Positions 35,262 to 45,196 of a DNA stretch of 64,000 nt are shown here, piece by piece; the first letter of the stretch is position 1; the number at the start of each line of letters is the position of its first letter. Source of the DNA: CAYJLF01 sp964371055 (GTDB lineage Bacteria; Eisenbacteria; RBG-16-71-46; CAIMUX01); NCBI GenBank assembly GCA_964371055.1, contig CAYJLF010000023.1:27181-91180 (forward strand), read 5' to 3'. A program made the translations under genes and the position numbers. The notes under the pieces were generated by a model. That model saw only the letters and a list, made by a program, of their open reading frames with translations. It searched no databases and was not told the origin of the DNA.

Positions 35262-38200
35262 ATGTCCCCCCCCGCCGAAGAACGGCCGCCGCGTGAGCGC
35301 GGTTCATCCGAGTCGCTGGAGTCCCCCGTCGACGCCGGACCTGTCGTCTACATCGCGAAGATGTTCCCGCGGCTCTCCGAGACTTTCATCGTCAACGAGG
35401 TTGCCGAACTGCGGCGGCGCGGCGTCGACCTGAAGGTCGTCTCGCTCCTGGCGCCCACCGGGACGGTGCAGTCGGAGCGGGCCAGGATTCTCGCGCGCGA
35501 GGTCTGGGTGGCGCCGACGTTGTCTTCCACCGCGGGACGCCGGCGAGTCTGGAGGGATCACGCCTGGATCTGCCGCCGGGGGACCCGCCGGTACCTGCGA
35601 AACCTCATCCTCGTCGCCCTGCGTCGCTCCGTGACGGCCTGGAAGCGGTTCGCCCAGGCGGGGTCGGTCGCGCGCTTCTGTCTCGAGCACGAAGCCAGCC
35701 ATGTCCACGCGGCCTTTGCCCATGCCCCGGCCAGCGTGGCCTTCTGGGTGCAGCGGCTGACCGGCATCCCCTACAGCTTCGCGGCCCACGCGAAGGATCT
35801 CTACCTCTCCCGTCCAGAGTCGATCCGCCACAAGTTGGACGCAGCGCGGTTCGTCTGGACCTGCACCGAGGCGAACGGCGCCCACCTGCGCGCCATGGGG
35901 AGCATCACCCCGGTCTTTGTGGGCTACCACGGCGCGGATCCGGGCTTGTTCGCTCCGGCCGGGGGAACGCCCGAGGTGGAGGCCTCCGCTCCGCTCATCC
36001 TCTATGTCGGGCGTCTGGTGCCGAAGAAAGGGCTGACCGACCTGCTGGACGCGGCCGCTCTCCTGGCGCGCCGCGGCGTCTCCTTCCGCCTGCGCATCGT
36101 CGGAGACGGAATCGAACGCACGGCGCTCGAGAACCAGGCGAAAGAACTGGGACTAGACGATCGCGTGGAGTTCACCGGCAGCCGGCCGCCGGAGCACGTG
36201 CGGGAGGAATATGCCCGCGCACAACTCCTCGTGCTGCCATCGGTCGTGCTCGAAAACGGCGATCGCGATGGCATCCCGAACGTCCTCGTGGAAGCGATGT
36301 CGATGGGCGTTCCCGTCGTCAGCACGCGCGTCTCCGCGATTCCCGAGCTGGTGCGGGACGGCGAGACCGGCCTGCTCGTCGAGGCGCGCGATCCCGCCGC
36401 GCTGGCCGGCGCCATGCTGGAGGTGCTCTCCAACCGCGAGGCGGCCCTCGCCCGGGCCAGCCGGGCCCGTCTCGATGTGGCGGCCCGCTTCGATCTGCAT
36501 CGGAACAGCGAACGGATGGCGGAGGTCTTGCGGCGCCACCGCGGCCCGACTCGTTGCCTCTACGTTTGCGCCGACCTCGGCGTCCCGCTGCGCGGGCACA
36601 AGGGCGCTTCCGCCCATGTCCGGCAGGTGGCCGCGCGGCTGGCCGCCCGCGGCATCGAGGTGCGCGTTCTGGCGGCGAACGCCGGCCCGGAGCCGCCGAT
36701 CGGAAATGCCTTCGAACTCCCGGCTGAGATCGTCGCGCCGCCGCGCTGGGCCGAGTGGCTGCTCGCCGCGGCGCGCCCCGGGCGGGCGAAGGAGATCGCG
36801 CGGGAGATCCGCCGCCTGGCGCTCAACCTGACGATGCGACGCCGCGGGCGAGAGATCATGCGCGAGTGGCGCCCCGACTTCGTCTACGAGCGCTACGCCT
36901 TGAACGCGACTGCGGCCGGGGACGAGTGCCGCGCTCGCGGCATCCCCCACCTGCTGGAGGTCAATGCACCTCTGGCCGACGAGGAGGCAGCCTACCGGGT
37001 GCTTCGTCTGCGACGCCTGACCCGCGCCCGCGAGCGGCGGATCCTGCGTCGGGCCGATCAGGTCTTCGTCGTGAGCCACGCGCTGCGGCGGTGGGCGCTG
37101 GCGCTGGGACTGCACCCCGACCGCGTGCGGGTGCTGCCCAACGGCGTGGACGTACGCCGATTCCACGATGGCATCGACGGCGGGGCCGTACGGGCGGAGC
37201 TCGGCTGGTCGGACCACGAGGTGATCGTCGCCTTCGCGGGTTCACTCAAGCCCTGGCACGGCGGCCGGTCTCTCTTCGACGCCTTCGCCCGCGCTCACGC
37301 GACCCGGCCGGAGCTGCGGCTGCTCTTCATCGGCGACGGGCCGGAGCGCAAGGAACTCGCGAAGCGGATTCAGAAGCACGGACTGGAGGGAGTCGTCGTC
37401 TCCACCGGCGCGATGCCTCAGGACCGGGTCCCCGCTTACCTGCGCGCCGCCGACATCCTGGTGGCGCCGTATCTGCCACAGGTCGACTTCTATTTCTCTC
37501 CGCTCAAGGTGCTGGAGTATCTGGCGGTCGGACGCCCGGTGGTGGCCTCGGCGCTGGGCGACATCCCGGACCTCGTCGGCCCTGACTGCGGCCGCCTGGT
37601 CCCCCCGGGCGACCTCGCGGCCCTGGCGGCGGCGCTGGAGGAGTTGGCCGGTGATGAGAGACTGCGCGCGTCTCTCGGTCGGGCTGCGGCGAAGCGCGGG
37701 CGGCTCGAGGACTGGGACGAACGCGTAACGCGGATCGTGCAGGCGGCCTCCACGCGGTCCAGGGAGGTCCGTCTCCACGCGCGGGCGCCCGAGCCCCTCG
37801 CCGCCGGCCTCGAGTCGCCGGGGCCGCCCGGCGGTGAAAGGGCAGACGGCGGGGTCCACGAGACCGGGACTCCCCCTGCGGTCCGCGCGCCCGTCATCCC
37901 GTTCCGTGTCGGCTACGTTCTCAAGATGTTTCCGCGCTTCTCGGAAACCTTCATCGTCAACGAGGTCGTCGAACTCGAATGCCAGGGAGTCGACGTGCGC
38001 GTCTTCTCCATGAAGCAGCCGACCGGGCCGAGACAAGCCGACGCGGAGCGGGTACGGGCCCTCGTCACCGTTCTGCCGGGCGCCGGCGCGGGGTCTGCCC
38101 TGCGGTCCGCGGGTGCGCATCTGCGTTGCCTGCGGAGGAACCGCCACGGCTGGATCCGGGGCCTCTCTTTTGCGTTGGGCCGCCGGGACGGGCGCGCCCT

Positions 38201-39272
38201 CCAGAAGTTCCTGCAGGCCGGGGTGGTGGCCGATGCCTGCGCGCGCGAGCGGATCGGGCACCTGCATGCGCACTTCGCCAGCGGGCCGGCGCGCGTCGCG
38301 AAACTAGCCTCCATGATCGCCGGGGTGCCCTTCTCCTTCACCGCGCACGCCAAGGACCTCTACTGGGCGGGACACCGCCACGAGGAGAGCCACAAGCTGA
38401 AGAAGCGGGTCCGGCTGGCCCGATTCGTCGTGACGGTGAGCCACGAGAATCAACGCTTTCTGCACGGTCTCGGCTTTCGGGTCAAAGAGGGCAGGATACG
38501 CTCGATCTACATCGGTCTGCGGCTGGCCGACTTCCCCTTCCGATTGCCCTCGGAGCGTCCACGCTCGCCCCGTCCTCTCATCCTTGGCGTCGGCCGCCTG
38601 GTCGAGAAGAAGGGGTTTCATGTCCTGCTGGAGGCGTTGGCCATCCTGCGGCGCCGCGGTGTGAACTTCCGGTGCGTGATCGCGGGGGACGGACCTGAAC
38701 GGGAGCGACTCGGCCGGCAAGTCGCCGAGCTCGGGCTCAACCGGCACGTCCGGTTGCCGGGTGCCGTGCCGCTCGCACGGCTGCGAGCTCGCTACTACTC
38801 CCGGGCCCGCGTCCTGGCCCAGCCCTGCGTCGTGGCGCCGGATGGCGATCGCGATGGCATCCCCACCGTGCTGCTCGAGGCGATGGCGCTGGGCGTCCCC
38901 GTGGTCAGCACGCGAGTCTCGGGCATTCCCGAGGCGATGGACCACGGCGTCGATGGTCTCCTCACCCTGCCCGGGGAAGCCCTCCCGCTGGCCGAACAGA
39001 TCGAAGCGCTCCTCTCTGATCCGTTGCTGGCCGATCGGATCGCCCGGAGAGGCCGGACCCGCGTCGAGACTCAGTTCGACCAGCGCGTCAACGCCGGGGT
39101 CCTGCGCAAGCTCTTCCGGCGCTCTCTCCTCGGCTGGCCGGCGCCGAACGCCCCGGAGGCGGATGGCCGGGATGGAACCGGCCCGAGGGCTCCGGGTGCG
39201 GCGGGCCATCCAATGATGGCCGGCTCTGAGCCGATGAGCGTCAACGCCCTCGCGCTGGAGACACGCCCGTGA
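35262..39272 (+). CDS. Triple glycosyltransferase: three tandem GT4-type GT-B domains in one protein
   Basis: A 1336-aa cytoplasmic protein with three complete GT-B modules. Module 1 (about 28-425) begins IAKMFPRLSETFIVNEV, and its donor site is YVGRLVPKKGL ... ENGDRDGIPNVLVEAM. Module 2 (about 430-835) begins LYVCADLGVPLRGHKGASAHVRQV, and its donor side is AFAGSLKPWHGG ... FSPLKVLEYLAVGRPVVAS. Module 3 (about 882-1290) begins VLKMFPRFSETFIVNEV, with GVGRLVEKKGF and PDGDRDGIPTVLLEAM. Modules 1 and 3 are clear paralogues; module 2 is a different GT4 subtype. All three keep the E-x7-E-like donor motif region, so all may be active. The stop overlaps the start of an ABC exporter. It probably adds three sugars in order to a lipid or surface glycan; the acceptor is unknown. 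Confidence 0.92.
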   Translation: MSPPAEERPPRERGSSESLESPVDAGPVVYIAKMFPRLSETFIVNEVAELRRRGVDLKVVSLLAPTGTVQSERARILAREVWVAPTLSSTAGRRRVWRDHAWICRRGTRRYLRNLILVALRRSVTAWKRFAQAGSVARFCLEHEASHVHAAFAHAPASVAFWVQRLTGIPYSFAAHAKDLYLSRPESIRHKLDAARFVWTCTEANGAHLRAMGSITPVFVGYHGADPGLFAPAGGTPEVEASAPLILYVGRLVPKKGLTDLLDAAALLARRGVSFRLRIVGDGIERTALENQAKELGLDDRVEFTGSRPPEHVREEYARAQLLVLPSVVLENGDRDGIPNVLVEAMSMGVPVVSTRVSAIPELVRDGETGLLVEARDPAALAGAMLEVLSNREAALARASRARLDVAARFDLHRNSERMAEVLRRHRGPTRCLYVCADLGVPLRGHKGASAHVRQVAARLAARGIEVRVLAANAGPEPPIGNAFELPAEIVAPPRWAEWLLAAARPGRAKEIAREIRRLALNLTMRRRGREIMREWRPDFVYERYALNATAAGDECRARGIPHLLEVNAPLADEEAAYRVLRLRRLTRARERRILRRADQVFVVSHALRRWALALGLHPDRVRVLPNGVDVRRFHDGIDGGAVRAELGWSDHEVIVAFAGSLKPWHGGRSLFDAFARAHATRPELRLLFIGDGPERKELAKRIQKHGLEGVVVSTGAMPQDRVPAYLRAADILVAPYLPQVDFYFSPLKVLEYLAVGRPVVASALGDIPDLVGPDCGRLVPPGDLAALAAALEELAGDERLRASLGRAAAKRGRLEDWDERVTRIVQAASTRSREVRLHARAPEPLAAGLESPGPPGGERADGGVHETGTPPAVRAPVIPFRVGYVLKMFPRFSETFIVNEVVELECQGVDVRVFSMKQPTGPRQADAERVRALVTVLPGAGAGSALRSAGAHLRCLRRNRHGWIRGLSFALGRRDGRALQKFLQAGVVADACARERIGHLHAHFASGPARVAKLASMIAGVPFSFTAHAKDLYWAGHRHEESHKLKKRVRLARFVVTVSHENQRFLHGLGFRVKEGRIRSIYIGLRLADFPFRLPSERPRSPRPLILGVGRLVEKKGFHVLLEALAILRRRGVNFRCVIAGDGPERERLGRQVAELGLNRHVRLPGAVPLARLRARYYSRARVLAQPCVVAPDGDRDGIPTVLLEAMALGVPVVSTRVSGIPEAMDHGVDGLLTLPGEALPLAEQIEALLSDPLLADRIARRGRTRVETQFDQRVNAGVLRKLFRRSLLGWPAPNAPEADGRDGTGPRAPGAAGHPMMAGSEPMSVNALALETRP

Positions 39273-41212
39273 GGAGCGATCGATCTCCCCACCGCCGAGG
39301 CCTCGTCGGCCGCCTGCGCACCCTCTTCCGCCTGCCGGGGTGGTTTAGCCCCTATCTCCGGCCGCATCGCGGCCGGCTCGGGCTCGCCGTGCTGCTCTCG
39401 GCCGGTTACGCCGGGCTGCGCGTGCTCGAGCCGTGGCCCCTGCAGGTCCTGATCGACCAGGCGGTCCTGAATCAGAAGACGAGCTTTCTCGGCGTGGATC
39501 CGTTGCAGCTCGCCGGCGGCGACCGGATGCTCCTGGTCGCGATGTCCGCCGGGGCGGTTGTACTGATCGCGCTCCTGAGCGGCAGCCTCTACTACCTGCA
39601 AAGCGTGATCCTGGCCGGCGTGGGGCAGGAGCTGGTGCACGATCTTCGAAAGGACCTGTTTCACCAGTCCCTGCGTCTCTCGCTCGCTTTTCATCGCCGC
39701 ACCGGAACGGGTGACCTCATGATGCGCCTGACCGGCGACATGATCTTCCTGCGCGACATGATCCTCGCGACGCTCGTGACGCTGACTTCCCAGCTCCTGA
39801 CTCTCTTGATCGTGCTCGCGCTCATGACCGCGGTCAGCTGGCGTCTGACCCTGGTCGCCGTCGTGCTCGCTCCGCTGCTCTGGCTGCTCTTTCGGACCTT
39901 CCGCGGCCGGATGGTCGAGGCGGCGCGCAAACAGCGCCGCCGCGAGGGTCAACTCGCCGGATTCGCCGAGGAGGTCCTCCTGGCCGTACCGGTCGTCCAG
40001 GCCTTCACCGCGGAGAGAACCGAGGATGAGCGTTTTCGCCAGATGGCGAGACGGAGCGCCAGGGCCGGCCTGCGCGCGGCGCGCCTCGAGGCCGGGATGC
40101 AGCGTCTTACCGAGGTGCTTCTGGCCCTGGGCACCGGTCTGGTTCTCTGGTTCGGCGTCCGCGAAGTCCTGCACGGGGCCCTCACCCCCGGCGTTCTTCT
40201 CGTCTTCCTCGCTTACCTGCGAGCCATGTACAAGCCGATCCGGGGCATCTCGAAGGTGACCGAACGAACCGCGCGCGCAACCGCGGCGGCGGAGCGGGTG
40301 CTGGAGATCCTGCGAGCGCCACGCGACATCAAGGACTCGAAGGAGGCGGTCGACGCGCCCGCCTTGCGCGGGACCATCGAGTTCGACCGAGTGAGCTTCG
40401 CGTATGAGGACGGGACGGTGGCCTTGCGGGAGGTGACCTTCCGGATCGAGGCGGGCGAGCGGGTGGCGCTGGTAGGGCCGACCGGGGCGGGGAAGTCGAC
40501 CCTCTTCTCGCTCCTGCTGCGCTTTCACAAGCCCACGGACGGGCACGTGCGCATTGATGGCTTGCGCGTGAAGGCGTACAGGCTGGAAAGCCTGCGGAGG
40601 CAGATGGCCTATCTTCCCCAGGAGCCGTTCCTTCTCGGCCGGACGATCCGCGAGAACCTGCTCTACGGACGGCCGGGGGCAACGGAGGAGGAGTTGATGG
40701 CAGCGCTGGAAGCCGCCGCCCTGGGAGACTTCGTGCGCGCACTGCCGCGTCGACTCGACACCCGCCTGGCGGGGCGCGGTCAATCCTTGTCGGGCGGGCA
40801 GAAGCAACGATTGGCCATCGCCCGTGCCCTCCTGCGCGACGCGCCGATCGTCCTGCTCGACGAGCCGACGACCGGCCTCGACGCCGCCCTCGAGGAGGAG
40901 GTGATGAGCAGTCTCGACCGCCTCTGCGCGGGCCGTACCTCGCTCGTCATTGCGCATCACTTCTCGACCGTACGCTCGTCGGACCGGGTGATCGTTCTGG
41001 ACGGCGGACGCGTGGTCGAGGACGGGACGCCCGCGGAGCTGCTCAACCGCGACTCGCTCTTCCGGTATCTCGCCGAGCTGCAGGACTTCGATGCGTCGCG
41101 GCTGGCGGAGCCGAGAGTCGTTCCGATCGCCTCGGTGCGACGGGGCGAAGCGGCCGGCCGGGACGGCTCACACGGGGGGGTGCTCCCGTCGAGTGAGCGA
41201 CCTCGACCCTGA
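39269..41212 (+). CDS. ABC-type lipid/glycan exporter, fused permease and ATPase (MsbA-like)
   Basis: A 647-aa half-transporter working as a homodimer. Six membrane helices (about 27-310) start with YLRPHRGRLGLAVLLSAGYAGLRVLEPW. The ATPase domain shows Walker A GPTGAGKST (about 405), Q-loop AYLPQEPFLLG, signature LSGGQKQRLAIARALL, Walker B IVLLDEPTTGLD and the switch histidine in LVIAHHFSTV. The GTG start overlaps the triple-glycosyltransferase stop by 4 bp, so export is coupled to glycan synthesis. MsbA-like lipid or lipid-linked glycan flipping is the natural inference. A C-terminal tail of about 40 residues is disordered-looking. The phosphotransferase gene follows 12 bp later. Confidence 0.93.
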   Translation: MRSDRSPHRRGLVGRLRTLFRLPGWFSPYLRPHRGRLGLAVLLSAGYAGLRVLEPWPLQVLIDQAVLNQKTSFLGVDPLQLAGGDRMLLVAMSAGAVVLIALLSGSLYYLQSVILAGVGQELVHDLRKDLFHQSLRLSLAFHRRTGTGDLMMRLTGDMIFLRDMILATLVTLTSQLLTLLIVLALMTAVSWRLTLVAVVLAPLLWLLFRTFRGRMVEAARKQRRREGQLAGFAEEVLLAVPVVQAFTAERTEDERFRQMARRSARAGLRAARLEAGMQRLTEVLLALGTGLVLWFGVREVLHGALTPGVLLVFLAYLRAMYKPIRGISKVTERTARATAAAERVLEILRAPRDIKDSKEAVDAPALRGTIEFDRVSFAYEDGTVALREVTFRIEAGERVALVGPTGAGKSTLFSLLLRFHKPTDGHVRIDGLRVKAYRLESLRRQMAYLPQEPFLLGRTIRENLLYGRPGATEEELMAALEAAALGDFVRALPRRLDTRLAGRGQSLSGGQKQRLAIARALLRDAPIVLLDEPTTGLDAALEEEVMSSLDRLCAGRTSLVIAHHFSTVRSSDRVIVLDGGRVVEDGTPAELLNRDSLFRYLAELQDFDASRLAEPRVVPIASVRRGEAAGRDGSHGGVLPSSERPRP

Positions 41213-41224
41213 GGGGAGGCCCGG

Positions 41225-42358
41225 GTGAAGGTTCACGTCGAGGGAATTCTGCGGGAAGATCCGCGCCTCCGTGGTGTGACCCGGCTCCTCGCGCTGGGCG
41301 GAGAACGCGCGCTGATCCGGGATCTGCTGGCCGGGTTGCCGGACATCGGCGAGTACCCCAGCGAGGCGTGGGTCCGCGCGGTCAAGCAACGGCCCGGGCA
41401 ACGCGCCCTGCTTGAAGTGATGCTGAACTGGCGCGCGGGCGTTCCGGCCGGCGAGGGCGTGCCGGGTTCGAATCAGGCTCGAGGGGACGCGCGCACCTCG
41501 TCTGTGACATCTCGCCGGCGTTGGTTCGTCAAGTGTGTACGCAGCCGGTCGCAGCTCAGCGCCGAGCGCCTCGATCTCATGCGCGCGGTCTCCGTCCGGG
41601 CGGCCGGGACCGGGATCTCGGTTCCTCCGCCGGTGGCCATCTTGTCTCGCTTTCGGGCCGTGGCCTACGAAGCTGCCGAGGGGCTTCCCCTCCTGACACT
41701 GATCCGGGCACGGCGCGACCCCACGCCGGACAACTGGCCCTCGCACCTGGGCCGGGCGACCGCCGCCCTGCACCGCGCGCTGGCGGAATCCCCGCTGCCG
41801 TTCGCGCCCGGCGCGGAAACAGGGAGGACGATCGCCGAGGAACTGGCGGCCGCGTTCGCGCGCGTGCGTACGCACCGGCCGGAGCTCATCGAGAGGTTCG
41901 AGGCCGCGGCGTCGGACGTGCTGGCGGATCTTGAACGGGGAATGCCCGCTACACGCGTGGATCGGGGGCTGAAGTGGGCGATCCACGGTGACTTCCATCC
42001 AGCCCAGGTTCTCATTGGACCCGAGCGGGAAGATGGAGGTGTCTTCACCGTGCTCGACTGGGACTGCCTCAGGCTCGGGGAACCAGAGCAGGACCTGGCG
42101 AACTTCGTCGCCCACCTGGACCTCGAAGCGACGCGCGGAGCGCTCCCGAAGACGGACGGGACGGTGCTGGGGGAGAGCTTCCTGGCCGGATACGCCGCGG
42201 TGCGCGCCACAGACTCCGAGCGCATCGCCGCGCACCGTCGGGCCACCCTCATCCGACTGGCGGCTCTGCACGCCGATCCGGAATTCGGCGCGCTCCCCCC
42301 GAATCCGACTCGTCTCGCGGAGGATCTGCTGGCGTTGGCCGTCCCGCACGACTCTTGA
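41225..42358 (+). CDS. Aminoglycoside/choline phosphotransferase-family kinase
   Basis: A 377-aa protein of the APH/CHK kinase-like fold. The catalytic loop is WAIHGDFHPAQVLI, with the Brenner motif HGDFHP, and the metal-binding aspartate lies in FTVLDWDCLRLGEPEQDLANFV. The N-terminal lobe contains RRWFVKCVRSR, a likely ATP-binding lysine strand. A 90-residue extension precedes the lobe. GTG start with GGGGAGGC just upstream. It is the last gene of the glycan-type locus, 12 bp after the exporter, which makes a sugar or lipid-head phosphorylation role more likely than antibiotic resistance. Substrate unknown. Confidence 0.88.
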   Translation: MKVHVEGILREDPRLRGVTRLLALGGERALIRDLLAGLPDIGEYPSEAWVRAVKQRPGQRALLEVMLNWRAGVPAGEGVPGSNQARGDARTSSVTSRRRWFVKCVRSRSQLSAERLDLMRAVSVRAAGTGISVPPPVAILSRFRAVAYEAAEGLPLLTLIRARRDPTPDNWPSHLGRATAALHRALAESPLPFAPGAETGRTIAEELAAAFARVRTHRPELIERFEAAASDVLADLERGMPATRVDRGLKWAIHGDFHPAQVLIGPEREDGGVFTVLDWDCLRLGEPEQDLANFVAHLDLEATRGALPKTDGTVLGESFLAGYAAVRATDSERIAAHRRATLIRLAALHADPEFGALPPNPTRLAEDLLALAVPHDS

Positions 42359-42418
42359 CCGCTTCCGCGGTGGAGGCGGCTGCAGCTCCAGACCTGGATT
42401 CGGGGTGCGGCGACGCTC

Positions 42419-45196
42419 TCAGCCACCCGAACCGGATGGCTGGGGCGGTGGCGCCGCGTCCCGCTTCCACGCCTCGACGATCTGTTCCAGCGTCTTCGCG
42501 CTGTCGGCCTCGCCGGCGGCGCGCAGCCGCCCGGCGTGCTCCGAAAACCGGCGGAGCCACATCGGATCGGCCTCGGGTGGCGACGCGCGACGCATGCGTC
42601 CCGCCTGCGCATACATGGCCCGCGCGACGGCCGGATCGCCGGAGCGCTCATGGATCCCGGCGAGTCCCCAGAACGTCTCGGCGGTCGTGTAGGAGTTTTC
42701 TCCCTCTGTCGCCAGCCGCACGCGGAGCGCCCGCTCGTACAGCTCCCGCGCGCGCAGCAGGTTCCCCGCCGCCGCGTGGTGCCCCGCCAGTCGATCGGCC
42801 GTCGTCGCGGTGTAGGCGTGATCCGGTCCCAGGGCGGCGTCCAGAGTGCGCAGCGCCCGCTCCCCCAACTCGATCGCCTCGATGATCTCTCCGGTCATCC
42901 GCAGCGCCAGGGAGTAGTTGGTCTGCACCATCGCCGTGGTCGGGTGGGCTTCTCCGAGCGCCTGGTTCATGATGCGATAGGCCGGCTCGAGCGCCCTTCG
43001 CGCCGGCCACCAGGCCTCTCTCGCGAGATGGAGGCTGCCGAGCCCGGCCCAGGTCTCGCCCAGATCGGTATGGTCGGGGCCGAGCGTCCTTTCCTGAATC
43101 CGCAGCGCGCGTTCCAGGGACTCCCGGGCTTTCGTGGAGTCACCGAGCTCCCGGTAGGTGTGCGAGAGGCTCGTCAGTACGGCGGCTACCTCCGGGTGTT
43201 CCGGCCCGAGCGTCCTCTCGTGAAGCCCGAGAAGTCGCTGGTAGATCTGGAGAGCCCGTTCCGCCTCCCCGGTCCGCTGGAGCAGGAGCGCAAAGTTGAA
43301 CAGGTGCGCGGCCAGCCTCGGGTCTTCAGGCCCCGCCGTTCGCTCCACGATGGCGATGGCACGCTCGTAGAGCGGCCGCGCCGGACCGTACTCCCCGCGC
43401 TCCAGCAGGAGATTGGCCAGGCCGGTCAGACTGACCGCTACTTCCTGATGTTCGGGGCCATAGGCTGCCTCCCGCCCGGCGAGCGCACGCTCGTAGTGTC
43501 CGCGCGCCACCTCGAACTCCCCCAGGCGGCGCAGGAGTCCACCAAGCGCGTACTCGCTCCGCGCCACGTCGGGGTGCCGTGCCCCGAGCGCGGAGCGGCG
43601 CAAGGCGAGCGATCGTTCCATCGGTCCCCTCGCCTCGCCGTAAAGCCCAAGCTTGCGGTAGACCTCGCCGATCGTGCCGAGGAGCCGCGCCTGCACCGCC
43701 GGCTGGTCGCGCAGGCTCTCCTCGATCTTCGCCGCGCCCTCGTCCAGGAGTTCCCGTGCGGTGATCGAATTGCCGCGCGCCTCACCGGGATCGGAGACCT
43801 TGAAGAGGTCCTCCAGAAACCGCGAGACCTGTGCGGCCGTCTCCGCCTCCGCCCTCGCCTCGGCCGCGGCGCGACGGGCTCGGACCATCCCGACCGTGGT
43901 GCCGGCCGCGCCCAGGACGACGGCCACGAGCAGGGCGGCGCCGAGGACGACCGCCGCGCGATGCCGTACCGCCAGCTTGCGCAGCTGATAGAGGGTACTC
44001 GGCGGCCGCGCCAGGACGGGGAGGCCCGCCAGAAAACGACGGAGGTCGTCGCCCAGCGTAGCCACGCTGGAGTACCGGCGCGCCGGGTCCTTCTCGAGCG
44101 ACTTCAGGGTGATGGCCTCGAGATCGGCCGGGACGGAGCGGTTGCGGGATCTCGCCGGCTTCGGCGGCTCCTCGCAGATGACACGCAGCGCGCGCGGGAG
44201 GCTCATCCGGGCGAGGTCGTGCGGAAGCGAGCCGGTGATCGCCTGGTAGAGGAGGACACCGATCGCATAGAGGTCCGCTCGCGTGTCGACCTCCTCCGCC
44301 ACGCCGCGCACCTGCTCCGGACTCATGTACGGAAGAGTGCCCTGGAGGCTGTGCGCCTCCGTCCGCGCCACGCTCGCGTCGATGTCCTCGGCGGTGATGC
44401 GGGCCAGGCCGAAGTCGAGGATCTTGACCCGGGGCTCGCTCGGGTCGGCGGCGCCGCTCCCGTCATCTTCCACGATGAGGATGTTCGAGGGCTTCAGGTC
44501 GCGGTGCAGCACGCCACGCTGGTGCGCGTGGCCCACGGCATCACAGACCTGCAGGAGGAGCGCGAGGCGGCTCCGGATCTCCGCCCGGCCCGGCGCGGCC
44601 GCGCCCTCCGCGATGGTCCAGTCAGAATCGAGCGGCACCCCGCGTACCAGTTCCATGGCCAGCCAGTGCTGCCCGTCGTCCGTGCTGCCGGCCTCGTGGA
44701 TCGCCGCGATCCCGGGATGCTTGAGCCGGGCCAGCGCCTGAGCTTCACGCCGGAAGAACCGCACGCGAAGGTCGTCGGCAAACCAGCCTCCCCGCAAGAC
44801 CTTGAGCGCCACGCGGCGGCGCGGATTCTCCTGTTCGGCTTCGTAGACGATTCCCATGGCCCCCTCACCGAGGCGGCCGAGAATGCGATAGGTCCCGAGC
44901 ACGCGACCGGAGACCAAGACGGCGCCGGCGCTCTCCGCCTCGACGACTTCGGCCTCGTCCGCCAGCACGATGGAGGCATAGGCGTCCGCCGTCCCCGCCA
45001 GGATCGCCCCGCCGCGGGCGGCATCAGCGTCCACTTGAGCGTCAGCCTCCAGGAGCGCGAGGACCTCGGCCCGAAGTTCGACGTCACCTGCAGAGGCATG
45101 GTCGACAAACGCCGTCTGATTTTCCGGCGGAAGCTCGATCGCTTCCTCGAAGACCGCGCGGATGCGTTCCCAGCGGCGCGAATCGAGCGGACTCAC
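42419..45196 (-). CDS. Membrane Ser/Thr protein kinase with C-terminal TPR array
   Basis: A 925-aa Hanks-type kinase. After a 100-residue N-terminal helical region comes the kinase domain (about 103-375): glycine loop LGEGAMGIVYEAE, catalytic lysine in VALKVLRGG, HRDLKPSNILI, DFGLARI and YMSPEQVRG. A transmembrane helix (AAVVLGAALLVAVVLGAAGTT, about 405-430) leads to an array of about ten TPR-like repeats of about 42 residues (YGPEHQEVAVSLTGLANLLLERGEY type, as in kinesin light chain). The GTG start overlaps the stop of the sigma-factor gene as GTGA, so translation is coupled. This sigma/kinase pair is common in Planctomycetes, Acidobacteria and related lineages. The kinase probably acts as the environmental input for the sigma factor. 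Confidence 0.93.
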   Translation of the reverse strand: MSPLDSRRWERIRAVFEEAIELPPENQTAFVDHASAGDVELRAEVLALLEADAQVDADAARGGAILAGTADAYASIVLADEAEVVEAESAGAVLVSGRVLGTYRILGRLGEGAMGIVYEAEQENPRRRVALKVLRGGWFADDLRVRFFRREAQALARLKHPGIAAIHEAGSTDDGQHWLAMELVRGVPLDSDWTIAEGAAAPGRAEIRSRLALLLQVCDAVGHAHQRGVLHRDLKPSNILIVEDDGSGAADPSEPRVKILDFGLARITAEDIDASVARTEAHSLQGTLPYMSPEQVRGVAEEVDTRADLYAIGVLLYQAITGSLPHDLARMSLPRALRVICEEPPKPARSRNRSVPADLEAITLKSLEKDPARRYSSVATLGDDLRRFLAGLPVLARPPSTLYQLRKLAVRHRAAVVLGAALLVAVVLGAAGTTVGMVRARRAAAEARAEAETAAQVSRFLEDLFKVSDPGEARGNSITARELLDEGAAKIEESLRDQPAVQARLLGTIGEVYRKLGLYGEARGPMERSLALRRSALGARHPDVARSEYALGGLLRRLGEFEVARGHYERALAGREAAYGPEHQEVAVSLTGLANLLLERGEYGPARPLYERAIAIVERTAGPEDPRLAAHLFNFALLLQRTGEAERALQIYQRLLGLHERTLGPEHPEVAAVLTSLSHTYRELGDSTKARESLERALRIQERTLGPDHTDLGETWAGLGSLHLAREAWWPARRALEPAYRIMNQALGEAHPTTAMVQTNYSLALRMTGEIIEAIELGERALRTLDAALGPDHAYTATTADRLAGHHAAAGNLLRARELYERALRVRLATEGENSYTTAETFWGLAGIHERSGDPAVARAMYAQAGRMRRASPPEADPMWLRRFSEHAGRLRAAGEADSAKTLEQIVEAWKRDAAPPPQPSGSGG

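Noticed and set aside
39071..40960. A 629-codon minus-strand open frame opposite the ABC exporter
   Set aside because: Gln/Glu/Arg-rich shadow sequence without motifs; the exporter has Walker A, signature and Walker B on the plus strand.
41225..42358. Aminoglycoside resistance gene
   Set aside because: Although the fold is APH-like, the gene is the last member of a glycan-type operon and has no close resemblance to known resistance enzymes, so a metabolic kinase is more likely.
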